Source of the DNA: Arcobacter sp.
Lineage (GTDB): Bacteria; Campylobacterota; Campylobacteria; Campylobacterales; Arcobacteraceae
Length of the DNA stretch: 25,135 nucleotides
Direction: 5' to 3'
Assembly: GCA_016744485.1 (NCBI GenBank)
Contig: JADGEG010000004.1
Span: forward strand, 1 to 25,135
Shown here in pieces: positions 8,862 through 16,575 of this stretch. A model generated the notes under the pieces. The model worked only from the letters and a program-made list of their open reading frames with translations. It was not told where the DNA came from and did not search any database. Each line of letters begins with the position of its first letter. Position 1 is the first letter of the stretch. The position numbers were made by a program, and so were the translations under genes.

Positions 8862-9704
8862 GTGCTTAAAAATATTTATATATTAACAAAATTTCCTCTT
8901 TCTTTTACTGTGAGTTTGTCATGTGTTTTTGGATATATCCTTGCAAAAAATAGTTTAGGTATGGGTCTTTTATACCCATTTCTAGCTGTTTTATTTTTAG
9001 CTCTTGGAGTTAGTGTCTTAAATCAACTTCAAGAATATAAACAAGATATTTTGATGCCAAGAACACAAAATAGACCTTTAGCATCAGGAGCAATATCTCG
9101 TTCTTTTGTTATATATCTTGCTAGTGTTATAATTTTATTCTCTTTCGTATTTATATATTTATCACTTAATTTATTTGGTATATTAATTTTTACTCTTGTA
9201 ATTATTATATATAACTTGCTTTATACAAATTCTAAAAAACATACTATTTATGCAGGTGTTTATGGAGCTATTTTAGGAGTCATTCCTCCTTATATTGGTT
9301 GGATTAGTGCAGGTGAAGTTTTATTTGATATCAAAATTATAGCACTTGGATTATTTTATTTTATTTGGCAAATTCCTCATTTTTGGCTTTTAAATTTAAA
9401 ATATTATGAGCAGTATGAACAAGCAGGTTTCCCTACAATTACAAAAGCTTTTGGTGTTAAAAGTTTAGAAAGAATTACATTTATTTGGTTATTGCTAACT
9501 GTTATTTCTGGAACATTTTTACTTATTATATTTGAAGTATCATCTTTTATAATTTTAACAGCTGTAATTGTTTTAAGTATTTATACTTTATATTCAATAT
9601 TTCAACTATTAAAAAAGAAAAACTATATATACAATTTTATCAATATAAATATCTATATGTTATTTTTAATGATTTTACTATGTATTAATGCTTTATATTT
9701 TTAA
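8862..9704 (+). CDS. ctaB: UbiA-family prenyltransferase, probable haem o synthase (CtaB)
   Basis: A 280-residue polytopic membrane protein (about 8-9 helices) starting at a GTG one base after the ctaC stop. CtaB adds a farnesyl group to haem b to give haem o, the precursor of haem a used by A-family oxidases. Family features are RTQNRPLASG (67-76), KKHTIYAGVYGAILGVIPPY (125-144), FIWQIPHFW (167-175) and QAGFPT. The Asp-rich motifs are unusual: compared from memory with E. coli CyoE, the NxxxDxDxD core reads N54...E58-K60-D62, and the DY of the second region is QY (184-185). A divergent haem o synthase is the best reading from context; another UbiA-type prenyltransferase cannot be excluded. 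No haem a synthase (ctaA) is in the window. Confidence 0.85.
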   Translation: MLKNIYILTKFPLSFTVSLSCVFGYILAKNSLGMGLLYPFLAVLFLALGVSVLNQLQEYKQDILMPRTQNRPLASGAISRSFVIYLASVIILFSFVFIYLSLNLFGILIFTLVIIIYNLLYTNSKKHTIYAGVYGAILGVIPPYIGWISAGEVLFDIKIIALGLFYFIWQIPHFWLLNLKYYEQYEQAGFPTITKAFGVKSLERITFIWLLLTVISGTFLLIIFEVSSFIILTAVIVLSIYTLYSIFQLLKKKNYIYNFININIYMLFLMILLCINALYF

Positions 9705-9754
9705 TTTTTAAATAAAACTAGATAAAATCATATAAAAATTAGCTAATATAATAA

Positions 9755-11479
9755 ATGTTAAAATTTTATAAACAATACTTACCTTATTTTAAAAATTATA
9801 AATTTAAATTTTTTTTAGCTTTAATTGGTATGATTTTAGTAGCATCTGGAACTGCTGGAACCGCATATATAATAGAACCTTTATTAGATGATATCTTTAT
9901 TAATAAAGATAAAAATATGTTGTTTATTATGCCTTTTATTGTAATAGCTTTATATACAGCAAAAGGTTTAGGTGGTTATATACAAATTTACTATATATCT
10001 TTTGTAGGGCAAGACATAATAAGAATCGTAAGAAACAACCTTTTAAATAATATTTTAAAATTAGATATTGAGTTTTTTAAAAAAAACCATGGTGGTGAAT
10101 TGATTTCAAGAATAACAAATGATATAAATAGAATTCAATCAGCAGTATCAAATCAGATTGCTTCAATGATTAGAGAGTTATTAACTATTATTGGTTTAAT
10201 TTGTGTTGCAATTTATCAAAGTCCTGAATTAGCATTTTATGGTTTAATTGTTTTACCCCTTGCAGTATTACCTTTAAATAAATTAGCAAAAAAAATGAAA
10301 ATATTATCATTTAAATCTCAAAAAAGTGTCTCAGATATAACTACACAATTAAGTGAAACTTTTAATAATATAGAATTAATAAAGTCAAACTCAAGTGAAA
10401 AATTAGAAATGAATAATTTTGAAAAATATAATAAAATATTTTTTAATATAAATATTAAAGCAGTCAAAACAAATGCCTTAGTATCTCCTATTATGGAAAT
10501 AATCGGTTCTATTGGTTTTGCAGTAGTAATAATTATAGGAGGAAGTCAAGTTATTGATGGAGTTATGACTACTGGTTCTTTTATTTCTTTTATATCAGCA
10601 TTATTTATGATATATACTCCAGTTAAAAGACTTTCAAGTTTATATAATAAAATGCAAGATGCACTAGCTGCAAATGAAAGAATTAATGCACTAATGTCTT
10701 TAGAAGCTAAAATAATATCAGGAAAAGATCTATTTCCAAAAAAGATACAAAGAATAGAATTTAAAGATATTTCTTTAAAATATGATGATTGTTTTGCTTT
10801 AAAAAATATTAATTTACTAGTAAAAATTGGTGAAACCATTGCATTTGTAGGAGATAGTGGGGGTGGTAAATCTTCTTTGATGAATTTACTTGTAAGATTT
10901 TATGACCCAAGTAATGGTAATATTTTATTGAATAATAAAAACTTAAAACAATTTGAGCTTGGCAGTTTAAGAAATAATATTTCAATAGTAAGCCAAAGAG
11001 TTTATATATTTAATGATACAATTGCACAAAATGTAGCTTATGGAACAAAATTTGATGAAAAAAAAATTATTAAAGTTTTAAAACAAGCTCATGCCTATGA
11101 TTTTATTTTTAATTTAAAAGATAATATTTTTACTATTTTAGACGAATTTGGAACAAATTTAAGTGGAGGTCAGCGACAAAGAATTGCAATTGCTCGTGCT
11201 TTGTATAAAAATCCTCAAATTTTAATACTTGATGAAGCTACATCAGCTTTAGATAATACAAGTGAATCTATTATAAGTGAAGTTATAAGTGATATATCAA
11301 AAGATAGAATTGTTTTTATAATAGCTCATAGATTAAGTACCATTAAAAATGCAAATAAAATAGCAGTTTTTAAAAAAGGTGAAATAGTTTGTCTTGATAA
11401 AGAAGAAAATTTATTAAAAAACTGTCTTGAGTATCAAAAATTAAATAATATATCACATACATCTAAACTTAAGACTTAA
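9755..11479 (+). CDS. msbA: MsbA-like lipid A/lipid exporter, ABC half-transporter
   Basis: A 574-residue ABC exporter with a six-helix membrane domain fused to an ATPase, working as a homodimer. The membrane domain spans about 1-310 and includes the GGELISRITNDI coupling-helix segment. The ATPase is complete: Walker A GDSGGGKS (366-373), Q-loop Gln414, signature LSGGQ (469-473), Walker B ending in Asp493-Glu494, D-loop SALD (497-500) and His525 of the H-loop. By family and length it is MsbA, which flips lipid A-core across the inner membrane; other lipid or peptide exporters of this class look similar. The gap before it (9705-9754) has TATAAT/TATAAA-like hexamers very close to the ATG and no visible ribosome site. 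Confidence 0.85.
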   Translation: MLKFYKQYLPYFKNYKFKFFLALIGMILVASGTAGTAYIIEPLLDDIFINKDKNMLFIMPFIVIALYTAKGLGGYIQIYYISFVGQDIIRIVRNNLLNNILKLDIEFFKKNHGGELISRITNDINRIQSAVSNQIASMIRELLTIIGLICVAIYQSPELAFYGLIVLPLAVLPLNKLAKKMKILSFKSQKSVSDITTQLSETFNNIELIKSNSSEKLEMNNFEKYNKIFFNINIKAVKTNALVSPIMEIIGSIGFAVVIIIGGSQVIDGVMTTGSFISFISALFMIYTPVKRLSSLYNKMQDALAANERINALMSLEAKIISGKDLFPKKIQRIEFKDISLKYDDCFALKNINLLVKIGETIAFVGDSGGGKSSLMNLLVRFYDPSNGNILLNNKNLKQFELGSLRNNISIVSQRVYIFNDTIAQNVAYGTKFDEKKIIKVLKQAHAYDFIFNLKDNIFTILDEFGTNLSGGQRQRIAIARALYKNPQILILDEATSALDNTSESIISEVISDISKDRIVFIIAHRLSTIKNANKIAVFKKGEIVCLDKEENLLKNCLEYQKLNNISHTSKLKT

Positions 11480-11494
11480 TAATTATTTTCGTGC

Positions 11495-11520
11495 TTAATA
11501 TTTTGTTTTAAAACAATATT
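11495..11520 (+). terminator. AT-rich inverted repeat after msbA, possible weak terminator
   Basis: The perfect 14-base palindrome TTGTTTTAAAACAA (11503-11516) extends to AATATT/AATATT arms if a two-base bulge is allowed, and is followed by T-rich sequence. It lies 23 bases after the msbA stop. It could be a weak terminator or a protein-binding palindrome; the near absence of G-C pairs keeps confidence low. Confidence 0.3.
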
Positions 11521-11566
11521 GTTTATATTATTTTATGTGTTTAATATATACATTTTCTATAGGCTT

Positions 11567-11647
11567 AAAGAAAGTTTAAACTAATCTTTGCTATTCTTCT
11601 GTCCCGTTGAAAATATGATTATTTTTATAAAATTAGAGGATTAAAGT
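11567..11647 (+). promoter_or_regulatory. Possible structured leader of rplU-rpmA
   Basis: This stretch upstream of rplU has a 10-base palindrome, AGTTTAAACT (11573-11582), inside short AAAGA/TCTTT arms (11567-11571, 11585-11589). A GC-richer segment around GTCCCGTTG follows (about 11601-11609), then a small ATTTT/AAAAT hairpin (11621-11633) directly before the GAGGA ribosome site (11636-11640). Ribosomal protein operons often have autoregulatory leaders, so a structured 5' region is plausible. I do not recognise a named RNA family. Confidence 0.25.
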
Positions 11648-11965
11648 ATGTATGCAATAATTAAGTGTGGTGGTAAACAATATAAAGTGGAGCAAGGTGA
11701 TCTTGTAGATATTGATTATATTGGAAAAGCTGCTAAAGAAACTTTAGAAATTACTGATATTTTAGCTATTAATGATGGTGAGCTAAAAATGGGAGAAGAA
11801 ATTTCTTCTTTTAAAGTTTATGCTGAAGTTGTTTTAGATGGAACAGGTGTAAATAGAGATAGAAAAGTAATTATTTACAAAAAAAGAAGAAGAAAAGATT
11901 CTAAGGTAAAAAGAGGTTTTAGAAAAAGCTTTACAAAAATTAGAATTACTAAAATAGCTTCGTAA
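11648..11965 (+). CDS. rplU: 50S ribosomal protein L21
   Basis: A 105-residue protein with the L21 N-terminus YAIIKCGGKQYKVEQGD and the basic tail KKRRRKDSKVKRGFRKSFT typical of the family; full length. It binds 23S rRNA in the large subunit. It is followed after 16 bases by rpmA (L27), the near-universal partner, and both precede a terminator, so rplU-rpmA form a short unit apart from obgE. The ribosome site GAGGA lies at 11636-11640. The 168-base gap upstream probably holds its promoter and leader. Confidence 0.98.
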   Translation: MYAIIKCGGKQYKVEQGDLVDIDYIGKAAKETLEITDILAINDGELKMGEEISSFKVYAEVVLDGTGVNRDRKVIIYKKRRRKDSKVKRGFRKSFTKIRITKIAS

Positions 11966-11981
11966 ATTAAGGAGATAGAGT

Positions 11982-12236
11982 ATGGCTCATAAGAAAGGTC
12001 AAGGAAGTACGCAGAATAATAGAGATTCAGCTGGTAGAAGACTTGGTGTTAAAAAATATGGTGGTGAAACTGTAAGAGCAGGTAATATCATTATTAGACA
12101 AAGAGGTACTAAAATTCATGTTGGAAACAATGTAGGAATTGGTAAAGATCATACAATTTATGCTCTAATTGATGGAAAAGTAAAATTTGAAGTAAAAGAT
12201 AAAAAAAGAAAAAAAGTTTCTGTTTACGTTTCATAA
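11982..12236 (+). CDS. rpmA: 50S ribosomal protein L27
   Basis: An 84-residue, full-length L27 starting [16 protein letters not shown], with the conserved [12 protein letters not shown] and [21 protein letters not shown] segments. The flexible N-terminal arm reaches the peptidyl transferase centre. It begins directly with MAHKKG and lacks the cleavable N-terminal extension that Firmicutes L27 carries. The ribosome site AAGGAGA lies about eight bases upstream of the ATG. A strong intrinsic terminator follows 32 bases after the stop. Confidence 0.98.
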   Translation: MAHKKGQGSTQNNRDSAGRRLGVKKYGGETVRAGNIIIRQRGTKIHVGNNVGIGKDHTIYALIDGKVKFEVKDKKRKKVSVYVS

Positions 12237-12267
12237 TAGTTTTCATTAAATATACAATTGTTTAATT

Positions 12268-12299
12268 AAGGGTGTTTGGTTTTACCAGCACCCTTTTTT
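12268..12299 (+). terminator. Intrinsic terminator after rplU-rpmA
   Basis: AAGGGTG (12268-12274) pairs with CACCC plus the first T residues (12289 onward). An inner TGGT/ACCA stem (12277-12280, 12284-12287) lies around a TTT loop, and a run of six T (12294-12299) follows. It is the clearest Rho-independent terminator in the window and separates the ribosomal protein pair from obgE. Confidence 0.88.
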
Positions 12300-12332
12300 A
12301 GTTACAATAGAATAAATAAAATCTAAAATTGA

Positions 12333-12355
12333 TATATTTTAATGTTTCATATAAT
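12333..12355 (+). promoter_or_regulatory. Probable promoter region for the obgE operon
   Basis: Between the terminator and obgE are two -10-like hexamers, TATATT (12333-12338) and a consensus TATAAT (12350-12355). A start from the first would give a leader of about 23 bases containing the AGGAG ribosome site (12358-12362). The second is so close that its transcript would begin around the ribosome site. A promoter is expected here because of the terminator just upstream; which hexamer is used is a guess. Confidence 0.4.
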
Positions 12356-12367
12356 TTAGGAGATTAA

Positions 12368-13459
12368 ATGTTTATAGATAGTGTTAAGTTTACTATATCT
12401 TCAGGTAAAGGTGGTCAGGGTTGCTCTTCTTTTAGAAGAGAAAAGTTTGTAACAAAAGGTGGACCTGATGGTGGAGATGGTGGAAAAGGTGGAAATGTTT
12501 ATTTTGAAGTAAATAATAATACTGATACTCTATCATGGTTTAAAGGAAAATATAATCTAAAAGCCCTAAATGGAAAAGCAGGTATGGCTCATAAAATGAC
12601 AGGAAAATCAGCTCCTGAATATACTTTAATAGTACCTCCTGGAACACAAGTTATTGATGATGATACAGGTGAAATATTATATGATTTATTATATGAAGGA
12701 CAAAAAGAGCTATTTCTTGAAGGGGGAAAAGGTGGGTTAGGTAATGTTCACTTTAAAAACTCAAGAAATCAAAGACCTACATATTTCCAACCAGGCTTAC
12801 CTGGTAGTTCAAAAAATATAAGATTAGAGCTTAAACTTATTGCTGATGTTGGTTTAGTTGGGTATCCAAATGTAGGAAAATCTACACTTATTTCAATATC
12901 ATCTAATGCAATTCCTGAAATTGCGAATTATGAATTTACAACTTTAACTCCAAAACTTGGTGTTGTGGAAGTTGGAGAATATAATTCTTTTGTGATGGCT
13001 GATATTCCTGGAATTATTGATGGTGCTAGTGACGGAAAAGGTTTAGGACTAGAGTTTTTAAAACATATAGAAAGAACGAAAACATTATTATTTATCTTAG
13101 ATATTGCAAATTATAGAACTATATCTCAACAATATAGAGTTTTAAAAGAAGAGGTTGAAAAATTCTCAACAGATTTATCTAAAAGGAAATATGCAATTGC
13201 TTTTAGTAAAATAGATGCTTATTGTGGTGAAAATATTGAAAGTGATATTAAGTTGTTTATTGATGACTTAGGAATAGAGGCTTCAAGTTCAAATGAATTT
13301 GGAATTGATTTCAATCTTCCATATTATGTTCAAGATCTAATATTTAATATTTATGATAATGAAAAACCGTTTTTTATTATGCCAATATCAGCAATAACAA
13401 AATTTAATGACAAAGCTTTAAATTATGCCTTATACAAACTAATTGGATTAGATAAATGA
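12368..13459 (+). CDS. obgE: Obg-family ribosome-assembly GTPase
   Basis: A 363-residue protein with the glycine-rich Obg fold (about 1-158; [16 protein letters not shown] and [13 protein letters not shown]) and a GTPase domain (159-363). The P-loop is GYPNVGKS (165-172), switch I is around Thr191/Thr192, G3 is DIPG (212-215) in [16 protein letters not shown], and G5 is near ISAIT (340-344). Obg proteins bind the large ribosomal subunit and link GTP level to assembly and growth. The G4 motif reads SKID (280-283), not NKxD; Lys and Asp are kept. An extra segment lies between G4 and G5 (about 290-335). The position after rplU-rpmA is classical. The stop overlaps proB as ATGA. Confidence 0.96.
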   Translation: MFIDSVKFTISSGKGGQGCSSFRREKFVTKGGPDGGDGGKGGNVYFEVNNNTDTLSWFKGKYNLKALNGKAGMAHKMTGKSAPEYTLIVPPGTQVIDDDTGEILYDLLYEGQKELFLEGGKGGLGNVHFKNSRNQRPTYFQPGLPGSSKNIRLELKLIADVGLVGYPNVGKSTLISISSNAIPEIANYEFTTLTPKLGVVEVGEYNSFVMADIPGIIDGASDGKGLGLEFLKHIERTKTLLFILDIANYRTISQQYRVLKEEVEKFSTDLSKRKYAIAFSKIDAYCGENIESDIKLFIDDLGIEASSSNEFGIDFNLPYYVQDLIFNIYDNEKPFFIMPISAITKFNDKALNYALYKLIGLDK

Positions 13460-14220
13460 ATCGAATAGTGATAAAAGTAGGGAGTGCAGTATTACGAGAA
13501 AACAATGAATTAGCACTTCAAAGACTAAATAGCTTAGTTGATTTAATAGCAAAACTTAAATATGAAAAGAAATATGAAGTTATTTTGGTAAGCTCAGGAG
13601 CAGTTGCTGCTGGAAATATTACATTAAAGCTTGATAAAACAAATATTTTAAATAGACAAGCATTAGCAGCTATTGGTCAGCCATTATTAATGAAACATTA
13701 TAAAAAAAGATTTCGTGAACATAATATAAAATGTGCTCAAGTTTTATTAGTAGCAGAAGATTTTGATTCAAGAAAAAGATCAAAAAATGCAAGAGCAGTT
13801 ATCGAAATACTTTTAGAAAATAAAATTATTCCTATTGTAAATGAAAATGATGTTATTGCTAATGAAGAATTATTATTTGGTGATAATGATCAATTAGCAG
13901 CTCATTGTGCTTATTTCTTTAAAGCTGATATGTTAGTTATTTTAAGTGATGTTGAAGCATTCTATGATGATAATCCTCATACTAATAAAAATGCTAAAAT
14001 ATTAAAAAATGTAAATTTTATTAAAGAAGAAAATTTACAAATGAAACATACAGCTAATAGTGAATTTGCTACAGGTGGAATTGTTACAAAATTAAAAGCC
14101 GCACATTTTTTAATGCAAAAAAATATTCCTATGTATTTAAGCTCAGGCTTTAATTTAGAAAATGCTTATGAGTATTTACTTGAAAGTAGGCATACTAGTG
14201 GAACATTATTTAAAAAGTAA
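13456..14220 (+). CDS. proB: Glutamate 5-kinase, short form
   Basis: A 254-residue amino-acid-kinase-fold enzyme that phosphorylates glutamate to gamma-glutamyl phosphate, the first step of proline synthesis. Family motifs are VIKVGSAVL (5-13), VSSGAVAAG (45-53), ALAAIGQP (69-76), NENDV (129-133), FGDNDQLAA (141-149) with catalytic/substrate Asp residues, [12 protein letters not shown] (163-174) and [12 protein letters not shown] (205-216). It lacks the C-terminal PUA domain of the roughly 367-residue E. coli enzyme, as many short ProBs do. Translation is coupled to obgE by an ATGA overlap. proA is not in the window. Confidence 0.95.
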   Translation: MNRIVIKVGSAVLRENNELALQRLNSLVDLIAKLKYEKKYEVILVSSGAVAAGNITLKLDKTNILNRQALAAIGQPLLMKHYKKRFREHNIKCAQVLLVAEDFDSRKRSKNARAVIEILLENKIIPIVNENDVIANEELLFGDNDQLAAHCAYFFKADMLVILSDVEAFYDDNPHTNKNAKILKNVNFIKEENLQMKHTANSEFATGGIVTKLKAAHFLMQKNIPMYLSSGFNLENAYEYLLESRHTSGTLFKK

Positions 14221-14230
14221 GGTTGAATAA

Positions 14231-15151
14231 ATGAATAAAAAAATTCTTTTTATGGGTACTCCTTCATATGCCACAATAATTTTTAAAAGTTTAATAAAAA
14301 ATTCTTATGAAATAATAGGTCTTTTTACACAAGCTGATAAAAAAGTTGGAAGAAAACAAATTTTAACATCTCCTAATATAAAACAATATTGTTTAGATAA
14401 AAATATAAATATTCCTATTTATCAGCCTCTTAAACTAAGAGACAATAAAGAAGTCTATGAACAAATAAAAGATTTGAAACCTGATTTTATAGTTGTAGCC
14501 GCTTATGGACAAATCCTACCAAAATGTATACTTAAATTAGCTCCTTGTATAAATCTTCATGCTTCATTATTGCCAAAATATAGAGGAGCTAGTCCTATTC
14601 AAGAAGCTTTGTTAAATGATGACAAATATACAGGTGTTACATCTATGTTAATGAATGAGGGTCTAGATACAGGAAATATTTTAGGGTTTTCATATTTATC
14701 TTTAAGGCCTGATATGGAAATTGCAGAAGTTTTTGAAGAATTATCATATATAGCAGCTAAATTAACTATAAAAACTTTAGAAAATTATGAAAATATAAAG
14801 CCTAAAAAACAAAATGATTCTTTAAGTTCACTTTGTAAAAAAATTAAAAAAGAATATGGAAAAGTAAATTTTAAAGATGCACAAAACTTGTATAAAAAAT
14901 ATAAAGCTTATTCTTCTTGGCCTGGAGTATTTTTAACTTCAGGACTTAAATTAAAAGATATAACTTTATTAGAAAGTGGCTCTATAAACAAAGAAGGTGA
15001 AATTTTAGAAATACAAGCAGAATATATAAAAATAGGATGTTTAAAAGGAACTTTAAAAATAAAAACTCTTCAAGCTCCATCAAAAAAATCTCTTTGTTCT
15101 TCTTTGTATGTAAAAGGTAAAAGATTAAATCTTAAAGAAATTTTAAAATAA
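14231..15151 (+). CDS. fmt: Methionyl-tRNA formyltransferase
   Basis: A 306-residue enzyme that transfers a formyl group from 10-formyl-tetrahydrofolate to initiator Met-tRNA. The N-terminal formyltransferase Rossmann domain begins ILFMGTPSYA (5-14). The folate site VVAAYGQILP (88-97) and the catalytic set Asn108, His110 (INLHASLLPKYRGASPI) and Asp146 (GLDTGNI) are all present. The C-terminal tRNA-binding domain (about 205-306) includes YKAYSSWPGVF. It starts ten bases after the proB stop, with a modest AAGG site, and is full length. Confidence 0.96.
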   Translation: MNKKILFMGTPSYATIIFKSLIKNSYEIIGLFTQADKKVGRKQILTSPNIKQYCLDKNINIPIYQPLKLRDNKEVYEQIKDLKPDFIVVAAYGQILPKCILKLAPCINLHASLLPKYRGASPIQEALLNDDKYTGVTSMLMNEGLDTGNILGFSYLSLRPDMEIAEVFEELSYIAAKLTIKTLENYENIKPKKQNDSLSSLCKKIKKEYGKVNFKDAQNLYKKYKAYSSWPGVFLTSGLKLKDITLLESGSINKEGEILEIQAEYIKIGCLKGTLKIKTLQAPSKKSLCSSLYVKGKRLNLKEILK

Positions 15152-15157
15152 TATTAA

Positions 15158-15793
15158 ATGAAGTTTATTAAACTAGAAACAGTTCCTTCAACACATATTT
15201 ATTTAAAAGACTATATAAAACTAAATGGATATATAGAACCCTTATGTGTATTTAGTCAAGTGCAAACTAAAGGAATAGGAAGTAGAGGAAATTCTTGGGA
15301 TGGGAAAAAAGGAAATTTATTTTTTTCTTTTGTTTTGCATAAAAATGTTTTGGCAAAAGATTTAAAACTTCAAAGTTTATCAATTTATTTTTCATTTTTA
15401 TTAAAACATGTTTTAGCTCAAATGGGTTCTAAAGTTTGGATTAAATGGCCAAATGATTTTTATATTGAAGATAAAAAAATAGGTGGAACTATTACTTCAT
15501 ATAAAAAAAACTTGATTTATTGTGGAATAGGAATAAATTTAATAAAGGTTAATAAAGAATTTTCTAGTTTGGATATTATTATTGATATAAAAGAAAGTTT
15601 GAATATATTTTTTGACTTAATAAAAGAAAAAACATCTTGGAAGCAAGTTTTTAGTTATTTTAAGGTAGAATTTCAAAACAGTAAAAATTTTAAAGCTACA
15701 ATAGATGGAAAAAAAATATCTCTTGAAAGTGCAACTCTACAAGATGATGGTTCAATTGAAATAAATAACAAAAAGGTTTTTAGCTTAAGATGA
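15158..15793 (+). CDS. birA: Biotin-protein ligase, short (class I) form
   Basis: A 211-residue enzyme that makes biotinyl-AMP and attaches biotin to carrier proteins such as AccB. It has no N-terminal helix-turn-helix, so it is not a repressor. The family core is visible: ETVPSTH (7-13), QVQTKGIGSRGNSW (34-47), GNLFFSF (52-58), IKWPNDFY (95-102), KKIGGT (106-111) with the catalytic-site Lys, and YCGIGINL (121-128). The biotin/AMP loop, GRGRRG in E. coli, reads GIGSRG here: the positions of E. coli Arg116 and Arg118 are Ile40 and Ser42, while Arg119 is kept (Arg43). The stop overlaps parA as ATGA. Confidence 0.92.
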   Translation: MKFIKLETVPSTHIYLKDYIKLNGYIEPLCVFSQVQTKGIGSRGNSWDGKKGNLFFSFVLHKNVLAKDLKLQSLSIYFSFLLKHVLAQMGSKVWIKWPNDFYIEDKKIGGTITSYKKNLIYCGIGINLIKVNKEFSSLDIIIDIKESLNIFFDLIKEKTSWKQVFSYFKVEFQNSKNFKATIDGKKISLESATLQDDGSIEINNKKVFSLR

Positions 15794-16569
15794 TAACAGA
15801 AATAATAGCAATAGCAAATCAAAAAGGTGGAGTAGGCAAGACTACTACAGCTGTAAATTTAAGTGCTGCACTTGCATTGCAAAATAAAAAAGTTTTATTA
15901 ATAGATGCCGATCCACAAGCAAATGCTACAACATCTTTGGGTTTTCATAGAGATACATATGAATATAATATTTACCATGTAATGTTAGGAACAAAAGAAT
16001 TAAATGAGATAATTTTAGATTCAGAGATTGAAAACTTAAAAGTAGCACCTTCAAATATAGGTCTTGTTGGTATTGAAAAAGAATTTTATAAAAATATAAA
16101 GGAAAGAGAACTTGTATTAAAGAGAAAAATTGATCCTATTAAAAAAGATTATGATTATATAATAATTGACTCCCCTCCAGCATTGGGACCAATTACCATT
16201 AATACATTATCAGCTGCAAATTCTGTACTTATTCCAATTCAATGTGAATTTTTTGCATTAGAAGGTTTAGCACAGTTATTAAACACAATTAAACTTGTTA
16301 AACAAACAATTAATAGACAATTAAAAATTAAAGGTTTTTTACCAACAATGTATAGTGGTCAAAACAACTTATCTAAGCAAGTTTTCGCAGATCTTGCTAA
16401 ACATTTTGAAAGTAAGTTATTTAGAGTTGATAGTAATTCTTACGTTGTAATACCTAGAAATATAAAATTAGCCGAAAGTCCTAGTTTTGGAAAACCAATT
16501 ATGCTTTATGATCCACTAGCTAGTGGTACTAAAGCATATAGAAACTTGGCAAAAGCTATAGCAGGATAA
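15790..16569 (+). CDS. parA: Chromosome-partitioning ATPase ParA (Soj)
   Basis: A 259-residue ParA/MinD-type ATPase that binds DNA nonspecifically with ATP and drives segregation of ParB-bound origins. The deviant Walker A KGGVGKTT (12-19, with signature Lys12), Walker A' LLIDADPQANAT (36-47) and Walker B YIIIDSPPALG are intact. It lacks the N-terminal helix-turn-helix of plasmid type Ia ParA, as expected for the chromosomal Soj group. It overlaps birA by four bases and precedes parB by six. Chromosomal parAB usually lies near the replication origin; no origin or dnaA is visible here. Confidence 0.96.
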   Translation: MITEIIAIANQKGGVGKTTTAVNLSAALALQNKKVLLIDADPQANATTSLGFHRDTYEYNIYHVMLGTKELNEIILDSEIENLKVAPSNIGLVGIEKEFYKNIKERELVLKRKIDPIKKDYDYIIIDSPPALGPITINTLSAANSVLIPIQCEFFALEGLAQLLNTIKLVKQTINRQLKIKGFLPTMYSGQNNLSKQVFADLAKHFESKLFRVDSNSYVVIPRNIKLAESPSFGKPIMLYDPLASGTKAYRNLAKAIAG

Positions 16570-16575
16570 TAAGAA

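Noticed and set aside
10546..10839. Open frame on the minus strand opposite msbA
   Set aside because: A shadow of a conserved coding region, with no recognisable protein; every clear gene here is on the + strand.
13456..14220. proB seemingly truncated because it lacks the PUA domain
   Set aside because: The kinase domain is complete, the stop is followed normally by fmt, and short ProBs without PUA are common.
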